Assembly: GCA_003156495.1 (NCBI GenBank)
Contig: PMHC01000318.1
Span: 17,986 to 25,273 of the forward strand
Source: Acidobacteriaceae bacterium
GTDB lineage: Bacteria > Acidobacteriota > Terriglobia > Terriglobales > Acidobacteriaceae
DNA: 7,288 bases
Direction: 5' to 3'
Shown here: in pieces, positions 1 to 7,025 of the stretch
How positions within the stretch are numbered: the first letter of the stretch is position 1
How the letters are laid out: every line of letters starts with the position of its first letter
Notes under the pieces: generated by a model
The model's database searches: none
Seen by the model: the letters and a program-made list of their open reading frames with translations, nothing else
Told to the model about the DNA's origin: nothing
Made by a program: the position numbers and the translations under genes

Positions 1-116
1 TTGCACTCCGTCGCCTTGCGGAAGGGGATAATTCCAGGGTCTAACCGATGCACCAACGCCCCCAACGCCAGAAAATCCAGTTCACCATCCTTGCGGATAT
101 TCAGTCCGTAACTCAT
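1..116 (-). CDS. Probable PfkB-family carbohydrate kinase, N-terminal fragment (runs off the window)
   Basis: Only the first 38 codons are present, reading leftwards off the window edge. The protein starts MSYGLNIRKDGELDFLALGA and continues through HRLDPGIIPF and RKATEC. The DFLALGALVHRLDP stretch matches the first beta strand of PfkB/ribokinase-family sugar kinases, in a form I associate with 2-keto-3-deoxygluconate-kinase-like proteins of Acidobacteria. If correct, it is a cytoplasmic ATP-dependent sugar or sugar-acid kinase. The ATP site and catalytic Asp of the family lie in the C-terminal half and are not visible, so neither activity nor substrate can be judged. The start is supported by AAGGAG six bases upstream. 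A copper-binding lipoprotein gene lies 57 bases upstream in the same direction, so co-transcription is possible. The family call rests on a short N-terminus and is moderate. Confidence 0.6.
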   Translation of the reverse strand, partial: MSYGLNIRKDGELDFLALGALVHRLDPGIIPFRKATEC

Positions 117-122
117 CGTCCT

Positions 123-128
123 CTCCTT
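123..128 (-). promoter_or_regulatory. Ribosome binding site of the PfkB-like kinase gene
   Basis: AAGGAG on the minus strand with a 6-base spacer to the ATG at 116. This is a near-consensus Shine-Dalgarno sequence and fixes the start of the partial kinase gene. The 57-base spacer around it (117-173) looks richer in A and T than the genes on either side. I could not identify a convincing -35/-10 pair in it. Confidence 0.75.
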
Positions 129-173
129 ACCTTCCTTCCGATTGATGTTTACTTAATACGAGCAAAAATCGAT

Positions 174-569
174 TCAGCTTACGACCGCCAGAGTCTGTCT
201 CCAGGCACGGCGGCTAAAATTCATGGGCTTGACGCCGGGCCGTGCCTGAGCTACCACCACGATGTGGTCGAGCAGCAGAGCCCCATCGTCTTTTTGCGGG
301 ACCAGCATATCGGCGGTGATCGTGTCGCCGGGATGCAGCCGGCTCAGAGCGCCGGGATCCTTCAGCTTATAAGGCATCGTCATCGCGTCCATAAGGCCGG
401 GAATCGCCGCGTGATTCACGGTCGCCTCGCCGGTTGCGGCGTTGGTTGAAACGATTTTGCCGCGCAGTTTGTAGATCTTGTAATCCGGCATCGCGGAGCC
501 TTGAAGGCCCGAGCGGCACCCGGCCACGACGGCCACAACCAGCAACACACTGACGAGAAAAACGCGCAT
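174..569 (-). CDS. CusF-like copper-binding lipoprotein
   Basis: A 131-residue exported protein. Residues 1-17 form a short signal peptide (one Arg, then a Val/Leu/Ala-rich core) ending in VVAG before Cys18, a plausible lipobox, so it is probably lipid-anchored outside the cytoplasm. Residues about 34-108 resemble the CusF/SCO-associated copper-binding beta-barrel: GKIVSTN, then H53, then MDAMTMPY at 60-67, KDPGAL and HPGDTITADML. By alignment to E. coli CusF (H36, W44, M47, M49) the likely Cu(I) ligands are H53, M63 and M65, with Met60 where CusF has its capping Trp. The domain often sits next to an SCO thioredoxin fold, but here the protein ends after a basic tail, so this is the stand-alone form. 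Role by family: periplasmic Cu(I) binding for efflux or cytochrome oxidase assembly. The frame stays open to an ATG at 665, but the signal peptide and an AGGA five bases upstream favour 569. Confidence 0.8.
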   Translation of the reverse strand: MRVFLVSVLLVVAVVAGCRSGLQGSAMPDYKIYKLRGKIVSTNAATGEATVNHAAIPGLMDAMTMPYKLKDPGALSRLHPGDTITADMLVPQKDDGALLLDHIVVVAQARPGVKPMNFSRRAWRQTLAVVS

Positions 570-574
570 GACTT

Positions 575-578
575 TCCT
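575..578 (-). promoter_or_regulatory. Ribosome binding site deciding the lipoprotein start
   Basis: AGGA (in the context AGGAAAG) on the minus strand, five bases before the ATG at 569. It supports starting the copper lipoprotein at its signal peptide rather than at the in-frame ATG at 665, which would bury the signal peptide 32 residues inside the protein. Confidence 0.6.
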
Positions 579-587
579 AGTGTACAA

Positions 588-606
588 CCAGTGGACTGAC
601 CACTGG
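588..606. repeat. Perfect inverted repeat in the divergent spacer, possible operator or 5'-leader hairpin
   Basis: CCAGTGG (588-594) and CCACTGG (600-606) are exact reverse complements separated by ACTGA. The repeat lies 19-37 bases upstream of the lipoprotein start and 58-76 bases upstream of the AddB-like start, inside the only spacer that must hold both divergent promoters (570-663). A 7-bp arm with a 5-base loop could be a dimeric repressor site or a hairpin in the lipoprotein mRNA leader. A self-complementary TGTACA lies just beside it at 581-586. It matches no copper operator I know (CopY/BlaI TACA-N2-TGTA, CueR-type) and no LexA box. The function is unassigned; only the symmetry is certain. 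Confidence 0.45.
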
Positions 607-663
607 AACCCGCCTATTTTTGCACGTTGGCGCGGCCGCCGGCCCACAGCGTATAAAGCTGCC

Positions 664-3333
664 ATGGGCGTAAATTCAGCGGCGGAGGCCGATGCATGGC
701 TGCGCGACGGCGGAGTTGTCGTCGCCTCTAGCGAACGAGCGGCGCGCTCGCTGACGGTAGCCTTCCATCACGCCCGCCGCGCCGAGGGACTTGCGGCCTG
801 GCCCGCACCGCAAATTCTGGACTGGCCGTCGTTCGTACGCCGCGAGTGGGAGTCTCGTCTTCTCGACGGCCGGCTGGTTTTAAATTCGCAACAGGAGCAG
901 GCGCTTTGGGCCGAAGCCGTCGCCGCCGAACGGCCGCTGGCCGCGCAGTTGGCCGGTTCGCGCCAGCGTTTGGCCGCGCTGGCCATGGATGCGCACCGCC
1001 TGCTCTGCGCCTATGCGCCGCAACTGCTCGATGCGCACGCGCGACGCAACTGGGCGCAAGACGCGGCCGCCTTCAACGCCTGGCTGGCGGAGTTCGACCA
1101 ACTCTGCCACAAAGAAAACGCCGTTTCTATGGCGCGTTTGCCGCTGGAACTGGCCACGGAGCTTGAAGCCGACAACGCCCATCGCCCGCCGCTGCTGCTG
1201 GCCGGCTTCGATCGCATTCTGCCCACGCAGCGCAAGCTCTTCGCCGCCTGGGGCAAAACGCAAGAGGCGCAGCCCGGCCCGGCAGCCGCGCGCATCGCCT
1301 TCTACGCCGCCGGCGACGCGGCCGCAGAAATCACCGCCTGCGCTCTTTGGTGCAAACAACAGCTCGCAGGTAATCCTCACGCGCGCCTGCTCGTCATTAC
1401 GCAGGAAGCGCGAAGGCGGCGCGGCGAAATCGAGCGCGCTTTTCTGCGCTACGCTGGAGCCAATCGCGCCGAAAATCTTGTCGAGTTTTCGCTCGGCCTG
1501 CCGCTGGCACAAGTGGCGCTGGTGCGCGGCGCGCTGCTGCTTCTTCGCTGGCTCGCCGGGCACATTGAAGAACACCAAATCGACTGGCTCTTTTCTACCG
1601 GACTAACCGCGGCCAGCCCTGAGGAATCGCGCGCGCTGACAGCTTTTATGCTCATGCTGCGCCATCGCAACCAGCAGCGCACGGACTGGGCGCTCGACGA
1701 ATTTCTCGCGCAAAATCCTGGAGCGGGGCTACCCGCTGCATGGGTAGCGCGCATGAGGCAAACGCAAAAATTTCAGCAAGAGATTGCGCGGCGTCCGCAA
1801 TCGCCGCTGGCCTGGGCCGAATTCGTGCCCCGGCTGTTGGAACTCGCCGGCTGGCCCGGCGCACGGCCGTTGGTCAGCGCCGAATTTCAAGCCTTGCGCA
1901 GTTGGCAGCAAGCCGTGGACAATTGCGCCTCGCTCGGTTTCGACGGGCGCAATCTGGAGTGGAATGCCTTTCTCGATTCGCTGGCCGGCGCCGCCGCAGA
2001 AACCCTCTTCGCGCCCGAATCGCAGGATGCGCCGATTCTCATCGCCGGTCCAGCCGAATCCGCCGGCATCGACGCCGACGCCATCTGGTTTCTAGGCGCA
2101 AGCGAAGAGAGCTGGCCCGCGCCCGGAACGACTCATCCGCTGCTGCCGCTCGATGTGCAGCGCGAAGCGGCCATGCCGCACGCCACTCCACAACTGGATT
2201 GGGAGCTGGCCGAAGCCACGACGCGCCGTCTGCTCGCCTCCGCGCCAGAAATCTGCTTCAGCTACGCGCGTCAAAATGACGGCGTGGATGCGCGCCCCGC
2301 GCGCTTGATCGCGCAACTTGCCGGAGAACCGCGGCCGCTTCCTGCTGAATTGCGCCCTCAGCCCGCGCCCGCACCGCTCACGATTTCTATCTCCGACGCA
2401 GGCCTGATTCCCTTCCCCGCCGGCAACGCCGCTGGCGGCTCCGGCGTGCTGACCGCGCAATCGCAGTGTCCCTTCAAAGCCTTTGCCTCGGCGCGGCTCG
2501 GCGTCAAGAAATGGGAGCCGGCCGAGGCGGGACTGACCGCCTCTGAACGCGGACAACTGCTGCACGAAGCGCTGCACTCGATCTGGAGCGGACCGCCCGA
2601 CGGCATTCGCACGCACGATGAACTAATCGCCATCGCCGATCTGCCCGACTTCGTCAGCCGCCATGTGCGCGGCGTTCTGCGGCAGCGGATGCCGGCCCGC
2701 GCGCGCGAATCGATGCCGCAAAAATATTTGGAGCTAGAACAGACGCGCCTCACCGGTCTCATCGTCGAGTGGCTGCGCTACGAATCCGCGCGCCAACCCT
2801 TCGCCGTGGCGGCTACGGAAGAGCAAGCCGTCGCCTCCGTCGCCGGACTCATGCTGCATCTGCGTCTGGACCGCATCGACCGACTCAACGACGGCTCGCT
2901 GCTCGTCGTCGACTACAAATCCGGTAACGTTTCGCCCACCGATTGGGAGCTTCCCCACCCCGACGACGTGCAGTTGCCGCTCTACGCCGAATTCGCCCTC
3001 GGCGCTTCGCCCGAGCCGGTCGGCGGACTGGTCTTCGCTAAAATCCGCGCCGGCGAAAACGAATTTGCCGGACGCGTGCGCGACGCCAAAGCCACGCTCT
3101 TCCCTAGCCTCAACGGCAACAGCGGCCTGATGAGAAAGAAACTAACCGACGACGAAATGGAGGCCTGGCGCTCGTGCATCGAGCAACTCGCCCATGATTT
3201 TCTCGCCGGACGCGCCGAGGTTGCGCCGCGCAAAGCCGAAACCTGCGAGCGCTGTGGTTTGCAGGCGCTCTGCCGCATTCTGGAAAAACCGCCGCTCGAA
3301 GAAGACGACAACGAGGAGGCAGCCGATGCCTAG
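664..3333 (+). CDS. AddB-like PD-(D/E)XK nuclease with Fe-S cysteines (roughly 900-aa DNA repair family)
   Basis: Probable nuclease subunit (889 residues) of an AddAB-type complex that resects double-strand DNA ends. The N-terminus (AWLRDGGVVVASSERAARSL, then WPAPQILDW) sits where canonical AddB has a Walker A motif, but no GxGKT is present, so ATP hydrolysis by this subunit is not expected. WFLGASEESWPAP and the following LPLDVQREAAMPHA are typical of the 'probable DNA repair protein' relatives of AddB (the TIGR03623 type, to my recollection), which fits the length. The C-terminal RecB-family nuclease shows H634 (GQLLHEALH), D736 in LDRID, D750 and K752 in VVDYKSG, and Q770/Y774 in QLPLYA. 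Cys602, then C861, C864 and C870 (C-x2-C-x5-C), reproduce the AddB 4Fe-4S arrangement. The tail is acidic. An ATG at 568 and a GTG at 580 are also in frame, but 664 keeps the gene clear of the divergent lipoprotein. No clear Shine-Dalgarno precedes 664, so the start is provisional. It overlaps the helicase gene by 8 bases. Confidence 0.88.
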   Translation: MGVNSAAEADAWLRDGGVVVASSERAARSLTVAFHHARRAEGLAAWPAPQILDWPSFVRREWESRLLDGRLVLNSQQEQALWAEAVAAERPLAAQLAGSRQRLAALAMDAHRLLCAYAPQLLDAHARRNWAQDAAAFNAWLAEFDQLCHKENAVSMARLPLELATELEADNAHRPPLLLAGFDRILPTQRKLFAAWGKTQEAQPGPAAARIAFYAAGDAAAEITACALWCKQQLAGNPHARLLVITQEARRRRGEIERAFLRYAGANRAENLVEFSLGLPLAQVALVRGALLLLRWLAGHIEEHQIDWLFSTGLTAASPEESRALTAFMLMLRHRNQQRTDWALDEFLAQNPGAGLPAAWVARMRQTQKFQQEIARRPQSPLAWAEFVPRLLELAGWPGARPLVSAEFQALRSWQQAVDNCASLGFDGRNLEWNAFLDSLAGAAAETLFAPESQDAPILIAGPAESAGIDADAIWFLGASEESWPAPGTTHPLLPLDVQREAAMPHATPQLDWELAEATTRRLLASAPEICFSYARQNDGVDARPARLIAQLAGEPRPLPAELRPQPAPAPLTISISDAGLIPFPAGNAAGGSGVLTAQSQCPFKAFASARLGVKKWEPAEAGLTASERGQLLHEALHSIWSGPPDGIRTHDELIAIADLPDFVSRHVRGVLRQRMPARARESMPQKYLELEQTRLTGLIVEWLRYESARQPFAVAATEEQAVASVAGLMLHLRLDRIDRLNDGSLLVVDYKSGNVSPTDWELPHPDDVQLPLYAEFALGASPEPVGGLVFAKIRAGENEFAGRVRDAKATLFPSLNGNSGLMRKKLTDDEMEAWRSCIEQLAHDFLAGRAEVAPRKAETCERCGLQALCRILEKPPLEEDDNEEAADA
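3314..3319 (+). promoter_or_regulatory. Ribosome binding site of the AddA-like gene, inside the upstream gene
   Basis: AGGAGG with a 6-base spacer before the ATG at 3326, lying in the last codons of the AddB-like gene. It decides the start of the helicase gene against the in-frame ATG at 3194. It also suggests translational coupling: the stop codon of the first gene (3331-3333) lies five bases past the new start. Confidence 0.85.
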
Positions 3334-6300
3334 CGCGCCGCACAACGCTCCGCCTCCCGATCAAGCCGAACGCGAGCGCGCGCTCAACGCCGCCCGCTCC
3401 GTGCTGGTGCGCGCGCCAGCCGGCTCGGGCAAAACCGATCTGCTTACGCGGCGCTTTCTGCGCCTGCTGGGTAAAGTCGACGCGCCTGGTCAGATTCTCG
3501 CCATCACTTTTACCAAAGCCGCCGCCGCCGAAATGCGCCAGCGCATTCTCGCCGAGTTAGAAAAAGCCGCGCAAACCGCCGGCGAAGAGGACGGCGATTC
3601 CACCTCCATGCCGGCGCTTGCCCGCCGCGCGCTTACCCACTCGCAGGCGCTCGGTTGGAAGCTGCTCGAGCTGCCGGCGCAGTTGCGCATCTCAACCATC
3701 GATTCCTTCTGCCGCGAGTTGGCACTGCAGCAGCCGCTGCTGACCGGGCTCGGCGGAACTCTCGAAATCGGCGAGCAGCCGAACGAACTCTACCGCCGCG
3801 CCGCGCGACGCACCATTGCGCACATTGAAGACGGCGACGATACGCTGCGCGAAGCCATCGCCGTGCTGCTCTTGTGGCGCGACAACAGTTGGCAGGATCT
3901 GGAAAATCAGCTTGTCGCCATGCTCGCCCAGCGCGACCGCTGGATGCACGGTTTTGTTCTCGATCGCGATCCGGATTGGGAAGCGCTGCACGAGCAATTG
4001 GAGCGGCCCTTCGTGCGCGAAGGGCAAGAAAAGCTCGCCGCGCTCGACGCACTCTTCGATCAACTTCCCGGCGGGCACGAAGAGGCGCACGCGCTGGTCC
4101 GATTTGGTTGCGAGCAAAGCGACGGCAGGCTTTATCGTGAATTCGCCGAGATGGTCGAGCCGCCGTCGGCGCCCTTCTCTACAACAGAAGAGCTTGAAGA
4201 CGCGCGCCGCGCCTATCTCTGTCTGGCCGATTTGCTGCTAACCGGGGACGGCGTTTTTCGCAGGCAGTTCAACGTTGGCAACGGTTTTCCTAAAGAGCGC
4301 AAGGCAGAAAAATCGCGCGCGCTCGCCTTGATCGCCGGTCTGCGCGCAGTCTCCAGCTTCGAATCAGCGCTGGCCGACGTACGCAATCTTCCGCCGGCAC
4401 GCTACAGCGAAGAGGATTGGGCAATTGTGCGCGCCTGCTTTACGCTGCTGCGCCACGCCGCCGCAGAATTGCGCGTGGTTTTTGCCGAAGCCAACGCCAC
4501 CGACTACATTGAAGTGGCGCAGATCGCGCTGCATGTGCTGCGCGGCGAAGACGAATTGCCTACCGAAGCAGCGCTGGCCGCCGCCGACGGCATTCACCAC
4601 CTGCTGGTCGACGAGTTCCAAGACACCAGCCGCCGCCAGCATCAGTTGCTGGCGCGCCTGGTCGCCGCCTGGCCCGAGCGCGAAGGCCGCACATGCTTTG
4701 CCGTCGGCGACCCAATGCAGTCGATTTACTTTTTCCGCGGTGCCGACGCCGAACTTTTTCCGCGCGTGGAATCGCTCGGTCTCGAAATTCCCGGCGACCA
4801 GCCGCTACGCTTTGACGCCGTGCAGCTCCGCGCTAACTTCCGCACCGCGCCCGTGCTGGTTGAAAGTGCCAACCAGTCCTTCGAAAAAATCTTCGCCGTC
4901 AACGACGGCAGCGGACTCCGCTTTACCGCGGCGATTGCCGCGCGCGACGCTTCCGCTCCAGCCGCCGATGAAACCACGCCGCCGCTCGCGCTCCACCTTG
5001 AATTCATGCCGCAAACGCCGCGTGGCAATGCGCACAATCCCGGTGAAAAAGAGCAGATCGCCGCCGCGCGCGAAACCTCACGCCAAAAACAGATTGAAGA
5101 AATCGTCGCGTTGATTCGCGATCGACAGCCCCAGATCGAAGCCGCGCGCGAGACCGGCAAAAAATTTCGCATCGCCGTAATCGGCCGGGCGCGCCGTTCG
5201 CTCGCGCCCATTGCGCTCGCGCTGCATCAGGCGGGAATTCCCTTCCGCGCCATCGAGCTCGAAGAACTTGGCCAACGTCCGGAGATTGTCGACGCGCTGG
5301 CTCTGGCTCGCGCGCTCTTCAATCCGCAGAATCGCGCGGCCTGGTTGGGGCTGCTGCGCGCGCCCTGGTGCGGGCTCTCGCTCGCCGACCTATACGCGTT
5401 GGCTGGCAACGATGAAGCAGAGCGACTCGCGCGCCCCATTCCCGATCTGCTCACCGAACGCATTGAACGTTTAAGCCCTGACGGACGCAAGGTCGCAGCA
5501 CGCCTGCTACACGCCATTGAATCGGCCGCGCGACTTCGCTCCGCTCAGCCAACAGCCGCGCTGGGAACATGGCTGGAAGAAATCTGGCACATGCTGGGCG
5601 GCGCGGAGTGCGTCGACGAAACAGCGCGAGCCAATCTCGATCTGCTCTGGGCAAGCCTCGATGCGCTGCCCGATGGCGAGCCCGATCTGCTTGGGCCGGC
5701 GCTCGATTCAATGCTCAACGACCTCAAAGCGCAACCCGATCCGGCGGCCGATAGCGATTGCGGCGTGCAATTGATGACGATGCACGGCGCCAAGGGTCTC
5801 GAATTTGAAATCGTCATCGTGCCCGAGCTTGAAGCCCGCCCCGGTCGCGGGCGCATAGAAATGCTCTCCTGGCTCGAACGCGGCCTACCGCCAGAAGAAG
5901 AAGAGGCCGGTGAAGTAACGGAATTTTTGGTCGCGCCCGTGCAATCGAAGGGCGCAGAGCGCGGCGCCGCAAAGCGCTGGGTTGATCGCGTGCGGCACGA
6001 GCGTGAAAAGCAGGAGACGCGCCGTTTGCTTTACGTGGCCGCCACGCGCGCCCGCGAAGAGCTGCACCTGTTCGCGCGGCCCGCTTACCGGCAAACAAAA
6101 GATGGGGAGCTCACGCTCGTCGAGCCGGGCGAAAGCCTGCTCGCCACCGCCTGGCCCGCATGGGAGGAAGAGATTCGCCGGCGCTTCGATGCGTGGCGCG
6201 AAACGGCAACCGAAGCCGAACCCGCAATCATCGAAACTCTCGCCGCCTCGGCCGCTAACAATCTGGTGGAGATTTATCGGCCGACTCTGCTGCGGCGTTT

Positions 6301-6970
6301 GCCTGCCGACTACGAATCTCCGCGCGAAGAATTCGCCGTCGAATTTTCGACAGAATCGCTCGCCGGCGCGGGCCGTCTTTACGAGCGCCACGAAGGCGGA
6401 GTGCTTTCGCGCGCATTGGGCAAAGCGGTTCACTTGTTACTCGAAGAGCTGGCGCATCTGCGCGAGAGCTCGGATTGGGAGCAAACGAAAGCCGCGCTAA
6501 CACCGTGGGAAGCGCGCATCGTCGCGCAACTGCGCGCCGCCGGAGTGCCACCCGCGCGCGCTGGCCGCGTTGCCGCGCAGGCAATCGCGATCGCGCTCGA
6601 TGCCGCCACAGATTCCGTGGGCCAATGGATTCTTTCGCCGCACGTCGAAGCCTTCAGCGAAGCACGCTGGAGCGCCGTCATCGGCGGCACTCTGCACACC
6701 GTGCAAGCCGATCGCGTCTTCCGCGCGGGCTCCGCGCCAGAAACTACAACTAGCGAGAAAGATGAAGAATCCTGGTGGATCGTCGATTACAAAACCGCGC
6801 ACGAAGACGATCTCGATCCCGCCGTGGCGCTGCCCGAACTGCGCAAAATTTTTGCGCCTCAGGTGGAAACTTACGCCGCGGTTCTGATCAATTTAAACGG
6901 CGAACAAGCGCGCATCCGCGGCGGCCTCTACTATCCGCGCATGAAGCAATTCGACTGGTGGGAGCTATAA
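3326..6970 (+). CDS. AddA/RecB-like UvrD-family helicase-nuclease
   Basis: Motor and second nuclease of the AddAB-type complex (1214 residues), expected to unwind DNA ends 3'-to-5' using ATP and degrade the strands before RecA loading. All SF1A motifs are visible: Q motif near Q13, Walker A APAGSGKT (K36, T37), motif Ia ITFTKAAAAEM (60-70), TIDSFC, Walker B LLVDEFQDT (D429, E430), motif III GDPMQSIYFFRG (461-472), motif IV around LRANFR (R506), motif V MTMHGAKGLEFE (817-828) and motif VI LLYVAATRARE (arginine finger R908). The C-terminal RecB-type nuclease keeps H1036 (KAVHLLLEEL), D1129 (QADRV), D1154 and K1156 (VDYKT) and Q1179/Y1183 (QVETYA), so it looks catalytically intact. Length is within the AddA range. 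It starts on ATG 3326 behind AGGAGG; the ATG at 3194 would add 44 Arg/Lys-rich residues that are a shadow of the upstream gene. No recC- or recD-like gene is nearby. Confidence 0.93.
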   Translation: MPSAPHNAPPPDQAERERALNAARSVLVRAPAGSGKTDLLTRRFLRLLGKVDAPGQILAITFTKAAAAEMRQRILAELEKAAQTAGEEDGDSTSMPALARRALTHSQALGWKLLELPAQLRISTIDSFCRELALQQPLLTGLGGTLEIGEQPNELYRRAARRTIAHIEDGDDTLREAIAVLLLWRDNSWQDLENQLVAMLAQRDRWMHGFVLDRDPDWEALHEQLERPFVREGQEKLAALDALFDQLPGGHEEAHALVRFGCEQSDGRLYREFAEMVEPPSAPFSTTEELEDARRAYLCLADLLLTGDGVFRRQFNVGNGFPKERKAEKSRALALIAGLRAVSSFESALADVRNLPPARYSEEDWAIVRACFTLLRHAAAELRVVFAEANATDYIEVAQIALHVLRGEDELPTEAALAAADGIHHLLVDEFQDTSRRQHQLLARLVAAWPEREGRTCFAVGDPMQSIYFFRGADAELFPRVESLGLEIPGDQPLRFDAVQLRANFRTAPVLVESANQSFEKIFAVNDGSGLRFTAAIAARDASAPAADETTPPLALHLEFMPQTPRGNAHNPGEKEQIAAARETSRQKQIEEIVALIRDRQPQIEAARETGKKFRIAVIGRARRSLAPIALALHQAGIPFRAIELEELGQRPEIVDALALARALFNPQNRAAWLGLLRAPWCGLSLADLYALAGNDEAERLARPIPDLLTERIERLSPDGRKVAARLLHAIESAARLRSAQPTAALGTWLEEIWHMLGGAECVDETARANLDLLWASLDALPDGEPDLLGPALDSMLNDLKAQPDPAADSDCGVQLMTMHGAKGLEFEIVIVPELEARPGRGRIEMLSWLERGLPPEEEEAGEVTEFLVAPVQSKGAERGAAKRWVDRVRHEREKQETRRLLYVAATRAREELHLFARPAYRQTKDGELTLVEPGESLLATAWPAWEEEIRRRFDAWRETATEAEPAIIETLAASAANNLVEIYRPTLLRRLPADYESPREEFAVEFSTESLAGAGRLYERHEGGVLSRALGKAVHLLLEELAHLRESSDWEQTKAALTPWEARIVAQLRAAGVPPARAGRVAAQAIAIALDAATDSVGQWILSPHVEAFSEARWSAVIGGTLHTVQADRVFRAGSAPETTTSEKDEESWWIVDYKTAHEDDLDPAVALPELRKIFAPQVETYAAVLINLNGEQARIRGGLYYPRMKQFDWWEL

Positions 6971-7025
6971 GTTCGGGGCGCGGCGAAAGGCGGCTCTGTC
7001 CAGCGCGCTAGTCCACAAACCAGCG

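Noticed and set aside
48..449. Plus-strand open frame of 133 codons over the kinase start and the lipoprotein gene
   Set aside because: It runs antisense to two better-supported genes, has no recognisable domain and no ribosome binding site, and its composition is what GC-rich shadow frames give.
620..657. TTGCAC (620-625) and TATAAA (652-657) as a sigma70 promoter for the AddB-like gene
   Set aside because: The spacing is 26 bases, far from 17, and the -10-like element is only six bases from the chosen ATG.
880..1578. Minus-strand open frame of 232 codons inside the AddB-like gene
   Set aside because: Antisense to a well-supported coding region, Arg/Gly/Gln-rich low-information protein with no motif; the main frame carries the family signatures.
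4425..5114. Plus-strand open frame of 229 codons inside the AddA-like gene
   Set aside because: A frame-shifted copy of the helicase region rich in Ser/Pro/Arg. The helicase motifs II, III and IV lie in the main frame across the same bases.
5885..6433. Minus-strand open frame of 182 codons inside the AddA-like gene
   Set aside because: Antisense shadow covering helicase motif VI; no domain, no ribosome binding site.
664..6970. A new anti-phage defence island built around a helicase and a nuclease
   Set aside because: Domain order, motifs and Fe-S spacing fit housekeeping AddAB-type repair, and the neighbours are metabolic genes with no integrase, transposase, toxin or other defence gene.
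6971..7025. GCGCG (6978-6982) and CGCGC (7004-7008) as a terminator between the convergent genes
   Set aside because: Only five pairs with a 21-base loop and no T run on either side; expected by chance in such GC-rich sequence.
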